Shown here piece by piece: positions 11,500-23,059 of a stretch of DNA of 64,000 bases. The notes under the pieces are model-generated. The model did no database searches, had not been told where the DNA came from, and saw nothing but the letters and a program-made list of their open reading frames with translations. The stretch comes from Doris montereyensis. Taxonomy: Eukaryota; Mollusca; Gastropoda; Nudibranchia; Dorididae. Location: positions 207,501 through 271,500 of the forward strand of contig JAXRKP010000175.1 of the NCBI GenBank assembly GCA_037039925.1. The letters are read 5' to 3'. Every line of letters begins with the position of its first letter. Within the stretch, counting starts at the first letter, position 1. A program made the translations under genes and the position numbers.

Positions 11500-12112
11500 G
11501 ATTGCTTCTTACAGTAACACCATGAACTGAAGTTGAAGAATGGCTGTCAAAAAATGAACCTGATTTACTGCACAAAACTAAGATGGAAACGGTAATATTG
11601 CTTTGATTTATTTTTTATAATTCTTGGATTTTTTTAAAAACCCGTTTCTAATTAATACCTAAATTCGTTAAGTGTTCAAATACATCTATCCTTGAGCTCC
11701 AGTGAGGGTATGAAGAAAAATAAAAATTCGTTAGCCTGGCTTATCATTGTCTAAAATTAATGAACATTGTTTTACCCTCATGAATAATATGCAAAAAATC
11801 TTTTACTTGAGAATCAAACCATGCGTTATATAATAATATATTTTTAACAATTGCTTGATAAAATTTCAAACAGTCTCACTAAAATATTAAATGCTTAGCA
11901 AAATAGAAAAATGGAGGGATTACAGAGATTTTAGTTATGTAATGTATGTATTGTTAAAAGAAACCCCAATTTTCAAGCCCTTTTCAATAAAGGCATAACA
12001 CTAAAGATAAATTGATGTTTACTATTATTATGCGTTTCAAATTCTTCAGATATTCATACAAGAATCAATGGAAACCGACTCAGAATACTCAGAAAAAGAT
12101 TTTAATTTACCA
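11500..12112 (+). other. Two possible small exons of unknown product
   Basis: At about 11541-11590 an open segment EVEEWLSKNEPDLLHKTK ends at a possible donor (ACG|GTAATA). At 12050-12112 a segment of exactly 21 codons beginning IFIQESMETDSEYSEKDF is framed by a good acceptor (ATTCTTCAG) and a perfect donor (CCA|GTAAGT). Both are phase 0 and could join. The first lacks a clean in-frame acceptor. I do not recognise the product, and the position inside an LBP/BPI intron on the other strand lowers confidence. Confidence 0.2.
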
Positions 12113-12130
12113 GTAAGTGCTGTTATACTT

Positions 12131-14465
12131 TTTGCTGTCACACAATATCTCCATTGCTGTCACACAATATCACCATTGCTGTCACACAATATCACCATTG
12201 CTGTCACACAATATCACCATTGCTGTCACACACACAATATCACCATTGTTGTCACACACACAATATCACCATTGCTTGCTGTCACACACAATATCACCAT
12301 TGCTGTCACACAATATCACCATTGCTGTCACACAATATCACCATTGCTGTCACACACACAATATCACCATTGCTGTCACACACACATATCACCATTGCTG
12401 TCACACAATATCTCCATTGCTGTCACACACACAACATCTCCATTGCTGTCACACACACAATATCTCCATTGCTGTCACATATCTCCATTGCTGTCACACA
12501 ATATCACCATTGCTGTCACACAATATCTCCATTGCTGTCACACAATATCACCATTGCTGTCACACACACAATATCACCATTGCTGTCACACACACAATAG
12601 CTCCATTGCTGTCACACAATATCCCCACACAATATCTCCATTGCTGTCACACAATATCACCATTGCTGTCACACACACAATATCTCCATTGCTGTCACAC
12701 ACACAATATCTCCATTGCTGTCACACAATATCTCCATTGCTGTCACATACACAATATCTCCATTGCTGTCACACACACAATATCACCATTGCTGTCACAC
12801 AATATCTCCATTGCTGTCACACACACAACATCTCCATTGCTGTCACACACACAATATCTCCATTGCTGTCACACACACAATATCTCCATTGCTGTCACAC
12901 AATATCTCCATTGCTGTCACACACACAATATCTCCATTGCTGTCACACACACAATATCACCATTGCTGTCACACAATATCTCCATTGCTGTCACACACAC
13001 AATATCTCCATTGCTGTCACACACAATATCTCCATTGCTGTCACACAATATCTCCATTGCTGTCACACACACAATATCTCCATTGCTGTCACACACAATA
13101 TCACCATTGCTGTTACACACACAATATCACCATTGCTGTCACACACACAATAGCTACATTGCTGTCACACACACAATATCTCCATTGCTGTCAGAAACAC
13201 AATGTCACCATTGCTGTCACACAATATCACCATTGCTGTCACACACACAATATCACCATTGCTGTCACACACACAATATCTCCATTGCTGTCACACACAC
13301 AATATCACCATTGCTGTCACACACACAATATTGCTGTCACACAATATCACCATTGCTGTCACACAATATCACCATTGCTGTCACACAATATCACCATTGC
13401 TGTCACACAATATCACCATTGCTGTCACACACACAATATCACCATTGCTGTCACACAATATCACCATTGCTGTCACACACACAATATCACCATTGCTGTC
13501 ACACACACAATATCACCATTGCTGTCACACACACAATATCACCATTGCTGTCACACACACAATATCACCATTGCAATATCACCATTGCTGTCACACACAA
13601 TATCACCATTGCTGTCACACACACAATATCACCATTGCTGTCACACACACAATATCACCATTGCTGTCACACAATATCACCATTGCTGTCACACAATATC
13701 GCCATTGCTGTCACACAATATCACCATTGCTGTCACACAATATCACCACTGTCACACAATATCACCATTGCTGTCACACAATATCACCATTGCTGTCACA
13801 CATTATCACCATTGCTGTCACACACAATATCACCATTGCTGTCACACACACAATATCACCATTGCTGTCACACAATATCACCATTGCTGTCACACACAAT
13901 ATCACCATTGCTGTCACACAATATCACCATTGCTGTCAGAAACAATATCACCATTGCTGTCACACAATATCACCATTGCTGTCACACAATATCACCATTG
14001 CTGTCACACAATATCACCATTGCTGTCACACAATATCACCATTGCTGTCACACAATATCACCATTGCTGTCACACACACAATATCACCATTGCTGTCACA
14101 CAATATCACCATTGCTGTCACACACACAATATCACCATTGCTGTCACACAATATCACCATTGCTGTCACAATATCACCATTGCTGTCACACACACAATAT
14201 CACCATTGCTGTCACACAATATCACCATTGCTGTCACACACACAATATCACCATTGCTGTCACACACACAATATCACCATTGCTGTCACACACACAATAT
14301 CACCATTGCTGTCACACACACAATATCACCATTGCTGTCACACAATATCACCATTGCTGTCACACAATATCAATATCACACAATATCGCCATTGCTGTCA
14401 CACAATATCACCATTGCTGTCACACAATATCACCATTGCTGTCACACAATATCGCCATTGCTGTT
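12131..14465. repeat. 22/26-bp minisatellite, about 95 copies
   Basis: Units of ACACAATATCACCATTGCTGTC (22 bp) alternate with units carrying an extra ACAC (26 bp). The first kilobase mixes TCTCC and TCACC variants; after about 13300 nearly all copies carry TCACC, with a few TCGCC near 13698, 14386 and 14452. Very long open frames cross the array in all three plus frames because the unit lacks stops; these are not genes. Confidence 0.97.
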
Positions 14466-14479
14466 GCTCATACCCTCCT

Positions 14480-14944
14480 AAGTGAACTTAGCCTTTCATC
14501 ACACCACTTTTAACTGACTCCAAATTGTTTGGGCAATATCATTGTCTAACAGTTGACTCATTGTTCCCTGTGATTAAGGCAACACGCAGCTGTATAAAAG
14601 GGAGTAATTTTTAACTTTCTTGGCTGATAAACGATGTGAATCATGTATGTTGACGTGGTGTGGGGAATCGCGCATCTATATGATCTTAGGCTATGCCAGC
14701 GGGAGCGAAAAGCTCTTGGTAGGGCCCCACAAGCTGGACAGGCTGAAGGATAGAGGCTAGACTATTTATTGCAGACCAACTCGCCCAGAGACTAAATGGG
14801 TTTGCGTAGGGCTAACAACCCTTCCTAGAAAAAAAGCTATTGTTACAGAAACATCGATGACACCAAACTAGAACATTCATCTGGGTAAGGAAAGGTCTCC
14901 TCCTCAAGGGTTCATGACGTCGTGCAGTTTTTCTCTCCACCACT
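14480..14944 (+). other. Possible 5' leader of a LINE
   Basis: The stretch GCTCTTGGTAGGGCC, GCTGGACAGGCTGAAGGATA and GGGCTAACAACCCTTCC (about 14710-14830) resembles the leader sequence I associate with RTE/I-type LINEs in invertebrates. No coding region follows; the CT microsatellite begins at 14945. Evidence is by resemblance only. Confidence 0.3.
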
Positions 14945-15064
14945 GACTCTCGTTATCTCTCTCTCAGTCTCTGTCTCCGTGTCTCACTCTGTCTGTCTGT
15001 CTGTCCCTCTATCGGTCTGTTTGTATGTCTGTCTGTCTGTTTCTCACTCTCTTTTATCTCTTCA

Positions 15065-15108
<44 letters not shown>

Positions 15109-15217
15109 TCTCTCCCTCCCTCCCTCCCTCCCTCCCTCCCTCCCTCCCCTCCCCCTCCCTCCCTCCCTCTCCTCCCTCCCTCCCTCCCTCCCTCCCTCCC
15201 TCCCTCCCTCCCTCCCT

Positions 15218-15309
<92 letters not shown>
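14945..15309. repeat. CT / CCCT / TCTG compound microsatellite
   Basis: A TCTG-rich start, a CT run (15066-15100), a CCCT run (15110-15225) and a second CT run to 15309. Long open frames of L/S/P or R/E/G here are low-complexity artefacts. Confidence 0.95.
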
Positions 15310-15313
<4 letters not shown>

Positions 15314-15475
15314 ATGTTGTTTGTATGTTGTTTGTGTGTAAGACATGCGTGTGTTTTGTAGCTTTTTATATCTCAACTGTGTAATCATGTCTCAACTGTG
15401 AAATTTATGTCTCAACTGTGTAACCAAACAACAAATTGCCGTTTATGGACAATAAAGAACTATTATTATTATTAA
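15310..15475 (+). other. Possible retroelement 3' tail
   Basis: Three close copies of ATGTCTCAACTGTG (15365-15420) are followed by GGACAATAAAGAACTATTAT and a short ATT run ending at 15475. A polyadenylation-like AATAAA just before an ATT run is typical of LINE or SINE tails. Confidence 0.4.
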
Positions 15476-15519
15476 GATACATAACATCTAAATGTAAACT
15501 TTAGGATGAGGACATGTTA

Positions 15520-17209
15520 ATATACGCGTTTATGCACCTTGCAATGTGAAAGATAGGGTTGTCTTTTTAAAGGAGTTGAAAGAAACTATGACTGACCATG
15601 CCAGAGCAAACGGTGACGCAAAAACATTAGTAGCTGGAGATTTCCATTGTGTCCTTAGTAACGAATTTGACATTATTGCAGGCCAAACACATTAGTAGCT
15701 GGAGATTTCAACTGTGTCCTTAGTAACGAATTTGACATTATTGCAGGCCAAACACATTCAAAAAAAGGCGTAAAGACATTCGAGGTAGCAGTCACTGACT
15801 TAGGATTGATTGATGTATGGAGAGCGAATAATCCCAGTTATAAACAACATACATGGACAAGAGAAACCCCTTCTACTGCCACACGTTTGGATTACATATT
15901 TGACGATGAAAGCATGATGCCTAATGTAGAAAGTATAGACATCACAACCCTTGGTTTCTCAGATCACAGAGCAGTCGAATGCAAAATAGGTTTCTGGTCA
16001 ACTCTCCGCGGCCCCTCATATTATAAACTGAATATCAACTTGTTGAAAGACAAGCAATACGTAAATCTTATACATAAAACAATGGAACAAGTTATAAGGG
16101 AAGATATATGGACGAACATCTAGCATGGAAATACATTAAAAAGGAATTAGCGGAAATTAGTCAGCAATATAGCAGGTATAAAAAATCTAAATCGAACAAG
16201 AAAAAAACAAAACTTCTATCGCAAATAAATGAAAAAGAAAATGAAGTCGTTAAAGATCCACATAGTGAGAAACTTAGGACAAGACTACATATTAGGAGGA
16301 AAGAACTGGAAATCATTCAAATAGAAGAAACCAGAGGTGCATAGATAAGATCTGGAATAAAATGGATCGAAGAAGGAGAGAAGTGTATTAAATTCCTTCT
16401 CAACTTAGAAAGGAGGAGATCCACCAATAACACCATAAAAAAAACTCAGAGGTGAAAACAGGGATATGTCTAAACCACTTGAGATATTGGAAACACTAAA
16501 AAATTATTATAAAAATATATACAAAGAGGAAACGACAAAGGACATTATTCAGGCAACCAGAGCATTTACGGTTTCTCTTACAATTCCAGTAATCCTATAT
16601 GCAGAAAAAGAATTGTGTGACCGGGAGGTGACTAAAGAAGAAGTAGAACCTATAAAAAGCATGAAGAATGGTTATGCGCCAGGAATCGACGGCCTTCCTA
16701 TTGAATTCTACAAGCTATTTTGGCAGCATATCAAAGATCCTCTGCTAGAATCATTCCAATACAACTTCAAAAAGAGTTCACTATCAGGGTCTCAAAAACT
16801 GGGAAACATAAGCTTACTACATAAAAGAAAAAGATAGGACAGAGCTCAATAACTGGAGGCCAATCACCCTTTCAAATACCGATTATAAGATAATCGCCGC
16901 CAAAAGGCTGGCGTCCGTAGTAGACAAAATCGTGCACATAGACTAGAAAGGTTTCATACCAGGCAGAAATATCACTGATGTGATTCAGGACATTGACGAA
17001 ATCTTGGAAAGAAAGAATAACACAGATAATCAAGATATACTTATCTCTCTGGACTTTAGGAAAGCTTTTGCCACTATGTTAATTCCTTTTCTTTTGGAAT
17101 CAATTAAAACATTTGGATTTGGAGATGATTTTATGAAATGGATGAAGGTTTTGTTTAATGGAAGAACACCTTCTGTTAAAAATGCAGGTTTTATCTCAGA
17201 AGAATTCAA
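15520..17209 (+). pseudogene. L1/Tx1-like LINE, endonuclease and first half of reverse transcriptase
   Basis: The endonuclease shows LVAGDFN near 15695, GLIDVWRANNPSYKQHTW (15805-15855), RLDYIFDD near 15885 and GFSDHRAVE near 15955, the GDFN/TW/RLDY/SDHRAV set of L1/Tx1 endonucleases. It continues with EGEKC.KFLLNLERRR near 16370-16415, YAPGIDGLPIEFYK near 16675 and NWRPITLSNTDYKI near 16850, then GFIPGRNI near 16955 and LISLDFRKAF near 17040. Stops and frame changes occur near 16123, 16340, 16450, 16838 and 16945. At 17210 the reverse transcriptase is cut by a TTAA-flanked element and resumes at 18119. Confidence 0.8.
15624..15753. repeat. 65-bp tandem duplication inside the LINE endonuclease
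   Basis: ACATTAGTAGCTGGAGATTT begins at 15624 and again at 15689; the two copies differ at GATTTCCATTG versus GATTTCAACTG. Because 65 is not a multiple of three, the duplication shifts the reading frame. The second copy carries the family-like GDFN; the first reads GDFH. Confidence 0.85.
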
Positions 17210-18118
17210 CCCTAGTAGCGATCCCCATTTTACCGGAAGTGACCTCCTGGGATGTGGGGTTGCCACAGCCGCTTGAGTGGAAAAATTAGTGTGTGGCAAA
17301 GGGAAAAGCCAAGATTTTGACTAGGGTAGAAAAAGGGCTGAATAACTGTGATAAAGTGATGCTAGACATATAAAACCATACTACATTTTCTGAAAGCTGA
17401 GAACACGAGGCATTAATATTTTGATATTAGACATAAATTTAGTTCATTGATTATTTGTCTTTAGACCAAGAAGGAAAAATAGGGATTTCTTCCTCTGATA
17501 ACTCTATCTCGACATCTAGGTCATTATGATTCGTCGATTCATTCATGAATGATATTTAACTAGGGCCACTGTTGTCAGTTTACATCACCAACTGTCTAAC
17601 AACACTCAGATCACTTAGATCAATGATCTTTATTGTGTTGACAAACAATAAAACGCTAAACAAAAGGGTGTGATTACACAGTGAACACTACTCAGTGAAG
17701 TGCATCACTTCGCCGATTGATAACAAGGCCTCTAGGGACGCTATGAGCTTAAAATAAACGATGTTTTCATTGGCTGTTACTTCACTATATACTTGAGCAT
17801 TTACTACGTCATTTTACCTTAAAAGGACAATGGAATTTTCCATCATAGAAGGTCAGGGCCTATGCCCTATATATATATGGCCGTGGCTCTTCCCGGTCCA
17901 ATGATGGCATGCCCTTATATATAGGGCTGTGCCTCTTCCCAGTCAAACACGGTACGTCCATTATATAGGGCCATGGCTCTTCCCGGTCAAACACGATACG
18001 CCCTATATATAGGGCCATGGCGCTTCCCGGTCAAACACAGTACGCCCTATATATAGGGCGTGGCGCTTCCGGTCCAATGATGGCATGCCCTTTATATAGG
18101 GCCGTGGCCTTTAGAGAG
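17210..18118. mobile_element. 909-bp non-autonomous element inserted at TTAA (piggyBac-type target)
   Basis: Left junction GAAT-TCAA|CCCTAGTAGC and right junction GAGAG|TTAATAAAGAAAG flank a block with no LINE sequence. Removing it and one TTAA copy rejoins the reverse transcriptase in frame as EEFN-KERDVRQG, so the target was TTAA, with the left copy now TCAA. TTAA target use and ends of the form CCCTAG / CTCTCTAAAG suggest a piggyBac-type MITE, although the ends match poorly. It holds no transposase. Its 3' quarter is an array of palindromic 44-bp units; the rest (17210-17860) is unique A/T-rich sequence. Confidence 0.7.
17864..18105. repeat. 44-bp tandem array with palindromic core, 5-6 copies
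   Basis: Each unit has a GCCCTATATATAGGGC-type palindrome followed by CATGGCGCTTCCCGGTC and AAACACGGTACG or AATGATGGCAT. The palindrome decays in some copies (CCATTATATAGGGC, CCCTTTATATAGGGC). The array lies at the right end of the TTAA-flanked element. Confidence 0.85.
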
Positions 18119-18798
18119 TTAATAAAGAAAGAGATGTGAGGCAAGGGTACCCAATATCTCCACTGTTGTTTATTGTAGCTGTAGTGCTACTCGCCATAAG
18201 CATTAGACAAAACTAAAACATAAAAGGCATAAGGCCTGTCAAGGGAATAGAACCAATAAAAATAAAACAATATGCGGATGCTATGTCGCTATTTGCCAAA
18301 GGCATTGAGGATCTAAAGAATGTATTAGATCAAGTTGAAATATCCTCAAGACTGTCTGGACTGAAACTCAATAAAGAGAAATCATTAGCTAGGCCATTAA
18401 ATTTTACCAATCTATTTCCTTGCATAATGCATGGAATAAACACAGTAAATGAAATAAAAATACTAGGTAAATTCTTTAGAAACAATGAACCCGCAATACG
18501 CATTGCAAAAAATTGGGATAAAAGAATTAATACTATTAAATGTATATTAACACAGTGGGCTAAAAAAAAACTGTAAATAATGGGCAAAATTCAGATATTT
18601 AAAACGTTTGCTCTCAGTCAGTTAACCTATGTGATGAGAAGTATTGGTATTCCCGGTGAAATTTTATCAGACATAAATCAAATATTTTTCAAGTTTATAT
18701 GGCAAAAGAAATATACAAACAGAAGAGCAATGGAAAAAATAAAAAGAAGCGTTTTGTTCAGTCCTATTGACAGGACTGGAAACATGGCTATATTGTAA
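18119..18798 (+). pseudogene. L1/Tx1-like LINE, second half of reverse transcriptase
   Basis: Continuation of the copy broken at 17209. KERDVRQGYPISPLLFIVAV lies at about 18124-18180, the catalytic box reads KQYADAMSLF near 18265-18295 (normal YADD; the second Asp is Ala, codon 18280-18282), followed by SGLKLNKEKS near 18355 and ILGKFF near 18460. Later come KIQIFKTFALSQLTYVM near 18585 and FIWQKK near 18695, as in L1 C-terminal halves. A stop at 18574 and the Ala in the active site make it inactive. It abuts another LINE at 18800. Confidence 0.8.
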
Positions 18799-18804
18799 AT
18801 ACCA

Positions 18805-20115
18805 ATGAAAGGAAACCTTAGAGACTGCAAGAACTGGCGAGGTATTACCCTTTTATTCATATCAGGAAAAGTCTTGAATAGAATTTTATTAGAAAGGATG
18901 AAAAAAGAGATTGATGGACGTCTCAGAGAAGAACAGGCAGGATTCAGACATGACCGTGCATGCACAGATCACATATTCAGCTTACGTATTATAATTGAAC
19001 AATCAATCGAATGGAATTCCCCATTTTATATTAAGTTCATCGACATGGAAAAAGCATTTGATAGTATAGGCCGTGCGACAATGTGGAAACTACCCAAATA
19101 TCATGGAATCCCATCCAAAATAGTTAGTTTACTACAGTCCACATATAATTCTTCAACATGTCAAGTCATTCACAATGAAACCCTCACAAAACCCTTCAAT
19201 ATACTAACTGGAGTCAAGCAACGATGGTGATTATCACCATTCTTTTTCTTGATAGCAATGGATTGGATCATGTCGAAAACAACAACAGGACACAGAACAG
19301 GAACTCAATAGTCTCTGACTCATCAAATGGAAGATATTGATTTTATCGATGATGTAGCACTTCTCTCTCATCAACATAATGATATCGAGGAAAAAGCAAA
19401 CAGAATGGCCAAGGAAGCAGCAAAACTGGGAATGAATATAAACAAATGGAAAACTAAAGTTCTCAGAATTAATAACTTGAATAATAACAACATCACACTT
19501 GATGGAATGGAATTAGAAGATGTCGGCCAGTTCACACATTTGGGCAGTGTCGTACGCAAAACAGGAGAGACAGACCAGGATATCAGCGCCAGAATTGGTA
19601 ACGCGACAGCAGCATTTAGGACCCTATAACCATTTTGGAATTCAGACCGCATCCCTAAAAACAAAAATCTGTATTTTCAACACAAACATAAAATCAGTCC
19701 TTCTGTATGCCTGTGAAACATGGCACACCACTAAAACATCCACAAGAAGACTTCAAACATTTATTAACAGATGTCTGAGACAAATTCTACACATCAAATG
19801 GTTTGATAAGACTACAAACGAAGAACCTAGGGAAAACACACATCAAAAACCGATAGAAGTACAGATTAAGAGAAGGAAATGGGATGGCTTGGACACACCT
19901 TTAGAAAATTATCAGAAAACATAACGCGTTAGGCTTTAAAATGGAATTCACAAGAGAAGAAAGGTCGAGGGAGACCAAGAACAACATGGAGGTCAACCCT
20001 GCAGGAAGCTGGGCCTTTCCTGGAATGAGACAGTGATGGTGGCACAGGACAGAGTGAAGTGTAGGGACCTCATTTGGTGACCTATGCCCCACCCAGGGTA
20101 CAAGGGTATAAGTCA
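18805..20115 (+). pseudogene. Second LINE, reverse transcriptase to C-terminus (RTE/I-type)
   Basis: Begins within the reverse transcriptase: MKGNLRDCKNWRGITLL, then REEQAGFRHDRACTDHIF near 18930, FIDMEKAFDSI near 19038 and LTGVKQRW at 19208-19230 (family form GVRQGC). A stop replaces the Cys of that box. The catalytic motif reads FIDDVALLS near 19340, with Ile for Ala. Downstream are GMNINKWKTKVLRINN near 19430, FTHLGSVV near 19530 and, after a frameshift at about 19620, ETWH and C-terminal GRGRPRTTW near 19960. The 5' half is missing; it may be a 5'-truncated insertion next to the L1-like copy. Confidence 0.75.
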
Positions 20116-20321
20116 AGACGGCTTATAAATGAAACTCATATATCTTCAACTTATTGAATCAATGAAAATAAATAGGACTATGCAACTGTACATCTAACTT
20201 TGAGCAGGTATGAAAATTTTCAATATTTTTGGTTGCCGTAAATATACAAATCTGATTCAGCATTACATGATCCAATTTTACGTCCATTACAATAAATAGA
20301 TTACTATCATTATCATTACTA

Positions 20322-20339
20322 TATCATTCTTCTTCTTCT

Positions 20340-20395
<56 letters not shown>

Positions 20396-20690
20396 TTCTT
20401 CTTCTTCTTCTTCTTCTTCTTCTTCTTCTTCTTCTTCTTCTTTTCTTCTTTCTTCTTCTTTTTTCTTCTCCTTCTCCTTCTTTCTATCCTTCTCCTTTCC
20501 TCCTTCTTTCTCTTCTTCTTCTTCTTCTTCTTCTTCTTCTTCTTCTTCTTCTTCTTCTTCTTCTTCTTCTTCTTCTTCTTCTTCTTCTTCTTCTTCTTCT
20601 TCTTCTTCTTCTTCTTCTTCTTCTTCTTCTTCTTCTTCTTCTTCTTCTTCTTCTTCTTCTTCTTCTTCTTCTTCTTCTTCTTCTTTTTAT
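20322..20690. repeat. (TTC)n microsatellite, about 370 bp
   Basis: Nearly pure TTC on the plus strand with a TCC/TTTC-rich patch at 20450-20515. Polypyrimidine/polypurine tracts of this length can form triplex DNA. Lys- or Arg-rich open frames on the minus strand are artefacts. Confidence 0.97.
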
Positions 20691-20699
20691 TATTATTGT

Positions 20700-21405
20700 C
20701 AGAAGGCAAATGATCTGCTTAAGTCTATGAAGCAAAACTAAAATTCAAATTCAGATCGGCAATGAAACATTTCTCTTTATCTGAAACATTGTAGGCCTAG
20801 AAACTATGCTTAGCCGGTGTTAGGCTCTTTGATGCTGATACCAGACATGTATCAGATGAATGAGACGATTGACACCTGCAGTCCACATTGGCACATGTGA
20901 GAACTGCAGACGGATTGCCATTACTAAAACCTTTTGACCAGATCAAAGGTAACCGATGCAAATTTAAGGCATGTTTTCACTGATAAAGAACTGATGATGA
21001 TCTCGAGTGAGAGAGACTTAGGAGACTTAAATACTTGATGCAACAGCTACTTAGTTTGTAATCAGTAAAAAAGATACGAGAGCAATTGAATTTTAAATCA
21101 ATGCACATGGTTACTCCCCTTTCTTGTACGTTCTCCTCCCTCTTTTGTTGTGTGTTGAATCCGAGCTCTAGGCGTAAAGGTCTGACCAATTAACATTATG
21201 TAATGACTATCATGTTCATAGTGCCTGTTTTTGCCTTAGAGACTGTCCGGCTTAGAGGTGGCTTTTTGTTGTCTCCCTAGGGCAGAAAGCACTGTGCATA
21301 TATCTATGTATTTCACAATAAAACAAAATCTGAGCTCAGACTTCTATGCCTATGTAATTTCTAATCCCTTTGGGGCTAACTTGGAATTCTCTGTGTAAAA
21401 CATAC
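20700..21405. other. Intron sequence of the LBP/BPI gene, nothing recognised
   Basis: No coding motif or known repeat is visible. AATAAA occurs near 21317 on the plus strand, without a gene to serve. Confidence 0.5.
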
Positions 21406-21479
21406 CCAACTTGATGGTGACTTGCAGTCTGGCATCCTTGACTTTGACTTCCACTTTGCCACTGTCAGAAATTTTTAAC
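21406..21479 (-). CDS. LBP/BPI-like protein, internal exon B
   Basis: A 74-bp minus-strand exon between acceptor CATCCAG (AG at 21481-21480) and donor G|GTATGT (21405-21404). Joined to exon A (two leftover bases AT plus G = Met) it reads LKISDSGKVEVKVKDARL, then QVTIKLG. This matches the DSG.v.v.v.....v.lG strand pair of LBP/BPI N-terminal barrels. It ends with one leftover base, which fits the two-base start of exon C. The intron to exon C is about 10.3 kb and filled with repeats. Confidence 0.75.
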
Positions 21480-21539
21480 CTGGATGCAATGGTAGACATA
21501 GACAGTTACACAAAAGACTAGTTACGCATATGATATCGA

Positions 21540-21652
21540 AAATAATTATAATGATAGTTATTATTCATAATACTAATACCGGTAACAGTATTGAAAATAA
21601 CAATAAGTAATAATAATTAAATAATAAATTAATATTAATAAGACTAATGAAA

Positions 21653-21749
<97 letters not shown>

Positions 21750-21812
21750 TAATAATAATAATAATAATAATAGTAATAATAATAATAATATTATAATAAT
21801 AATATAATTATG

Positions 21813-21902
<90 letters not shown>

Positions 21903-21911
21903 TTGATAATC

Positions 21912-21961
<50 letters not shown>

Positions 21962-21962
21962 C

Positions 21963-22043
<81 letters not shown>

Positions 22044-22055
22044 TCAATAACTAAT
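21540..22055. repeat. (AAT)n microsatellite, about 400 bp core
   Basis: The AAT run is nearly continuous from 21650 to 22045 with single interruptions such as ATTGATAATC (21901) and ATCAT (21960). It lies in the intron between exons B and A of the LBP/BPI gene. Confidence 0.97.
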
Positions 22056-22620
22056 AACACTACCAACACGAGTAATAGTAAAACTATCAAAGATGATACT
22101 TCTACAAATTAATTTTTAACTTCTTCTTCTTCTTCTTTTTCTTTTCTCCTCCTCCTTCTCCTTCTTCTTCTCCTCCTTTTTCTTCTTCATTATAAGTAAC
22201 TGAATTACCGGGTATAGTTTCCAATGTGCATATTTTTGAACTTCAATATGCATGGCAATTTGATTTTCATTTAAAAACAACGAATTTAATTAAATTTGTA
22301 AAATCTTTCATTATTTCAGCTAAGTTCAACTTCACTTGTCAGTTTGTTTCACAGTCTTACTGTATTTGGGCTGCATGAATGCAGGTGACTATCACTATTG
22401 GGGGGTTAGTTGACAGTTGTGAGTTTTTTGTCCTCAACGTCTTCTTAAACATACATAATCTTTGTTAATATCAATACTGTTAATCAAACCGTGCCGACTT
22501 TCTCAATTTGAAACACACAATATACTGATTTTTGGAAGGCCATTTGAAAATCTATTGATCAAATATATTGACTCTTAGATACATTTCCACTGAGAGCTCT
22601 CACAGACCTTAAATACTTAC

Positions 22621-22755
22621 ATTTTTTTACGATATCTGGCTTTCCATCTGCCATGTAAACTCAAATATATACCATCCAAAGACCAGGTCAAACCGTTCTG
22701 TCCAGAAGCAATCGTCACGTTACTGCGCTCAATCCTTGAGTCATTATTACGTACA
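22621..22755 (-). CDS. LBP/BPI-like protein, internal exon A
   Basis: A 135-bp minus-strand exon bounded by a T-rich acceptor ending CAATTAG (AG at 22757-22756) and donor AT|GTAAGT (22620-22619). The product includes RIERSNVTIASGQNGLTWSL and then DGIYLSLHGRWKARYRKKM, corresponding to the s.v.i..g.ngl.ws and .i.i.G.W..ry segments of LBP/BPI proteins. Splice phases to exon B are consistent. Earlier exons with the signal peptide and the first barrel strands were not found; the DNA above 22755 is taken by transposons. Three exons in family order, two of them joining in phase, make gene identity fairly safe, but only about 120 of an expected ~480 residues are seen. Confidence 0.75.
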
Positions 22756-23059
22756 CTAATTGAAGAAAAAAAAATTACGAAGAATAGAAGACAGGCATAA
22801 AACATATATACATACATCATGCCAGAGTGTAATATATGGCTTTTTACTCTAATATTGATGATTCTGTAACAATTGCTGTCACTGCTACGCCTGGGCTAAT
22901 TTTATTCTGAGGAATGCATGGAAGCCCAGCAACGCTTCCTTCCCCTTTGATCTTTGGCTCTTCTACATATTCGGAGTAAGGAACTGGTCAATAAATCTGA
23001 GATGCAAGAGGTTATAGGGGTGTTTCTAAATAGGCCTTTGGTAGGATTTCAATTTTGCT

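Noticed and set aside
12117..14513. Open plus-strand frame of 798 codons, and two more of 361 and 588 codons in other frames
   Set aside because: All run through the 22/26-bp minisatellite, are present in every plus frame, and have no sequence other than the repeated SPLLSHNITIAVTQYHHCC peptide.
20287..20735. Lys- and Arg-rich minus-strand open frames
   Set aside because: Translation of a TTC/GAA microsatellite.
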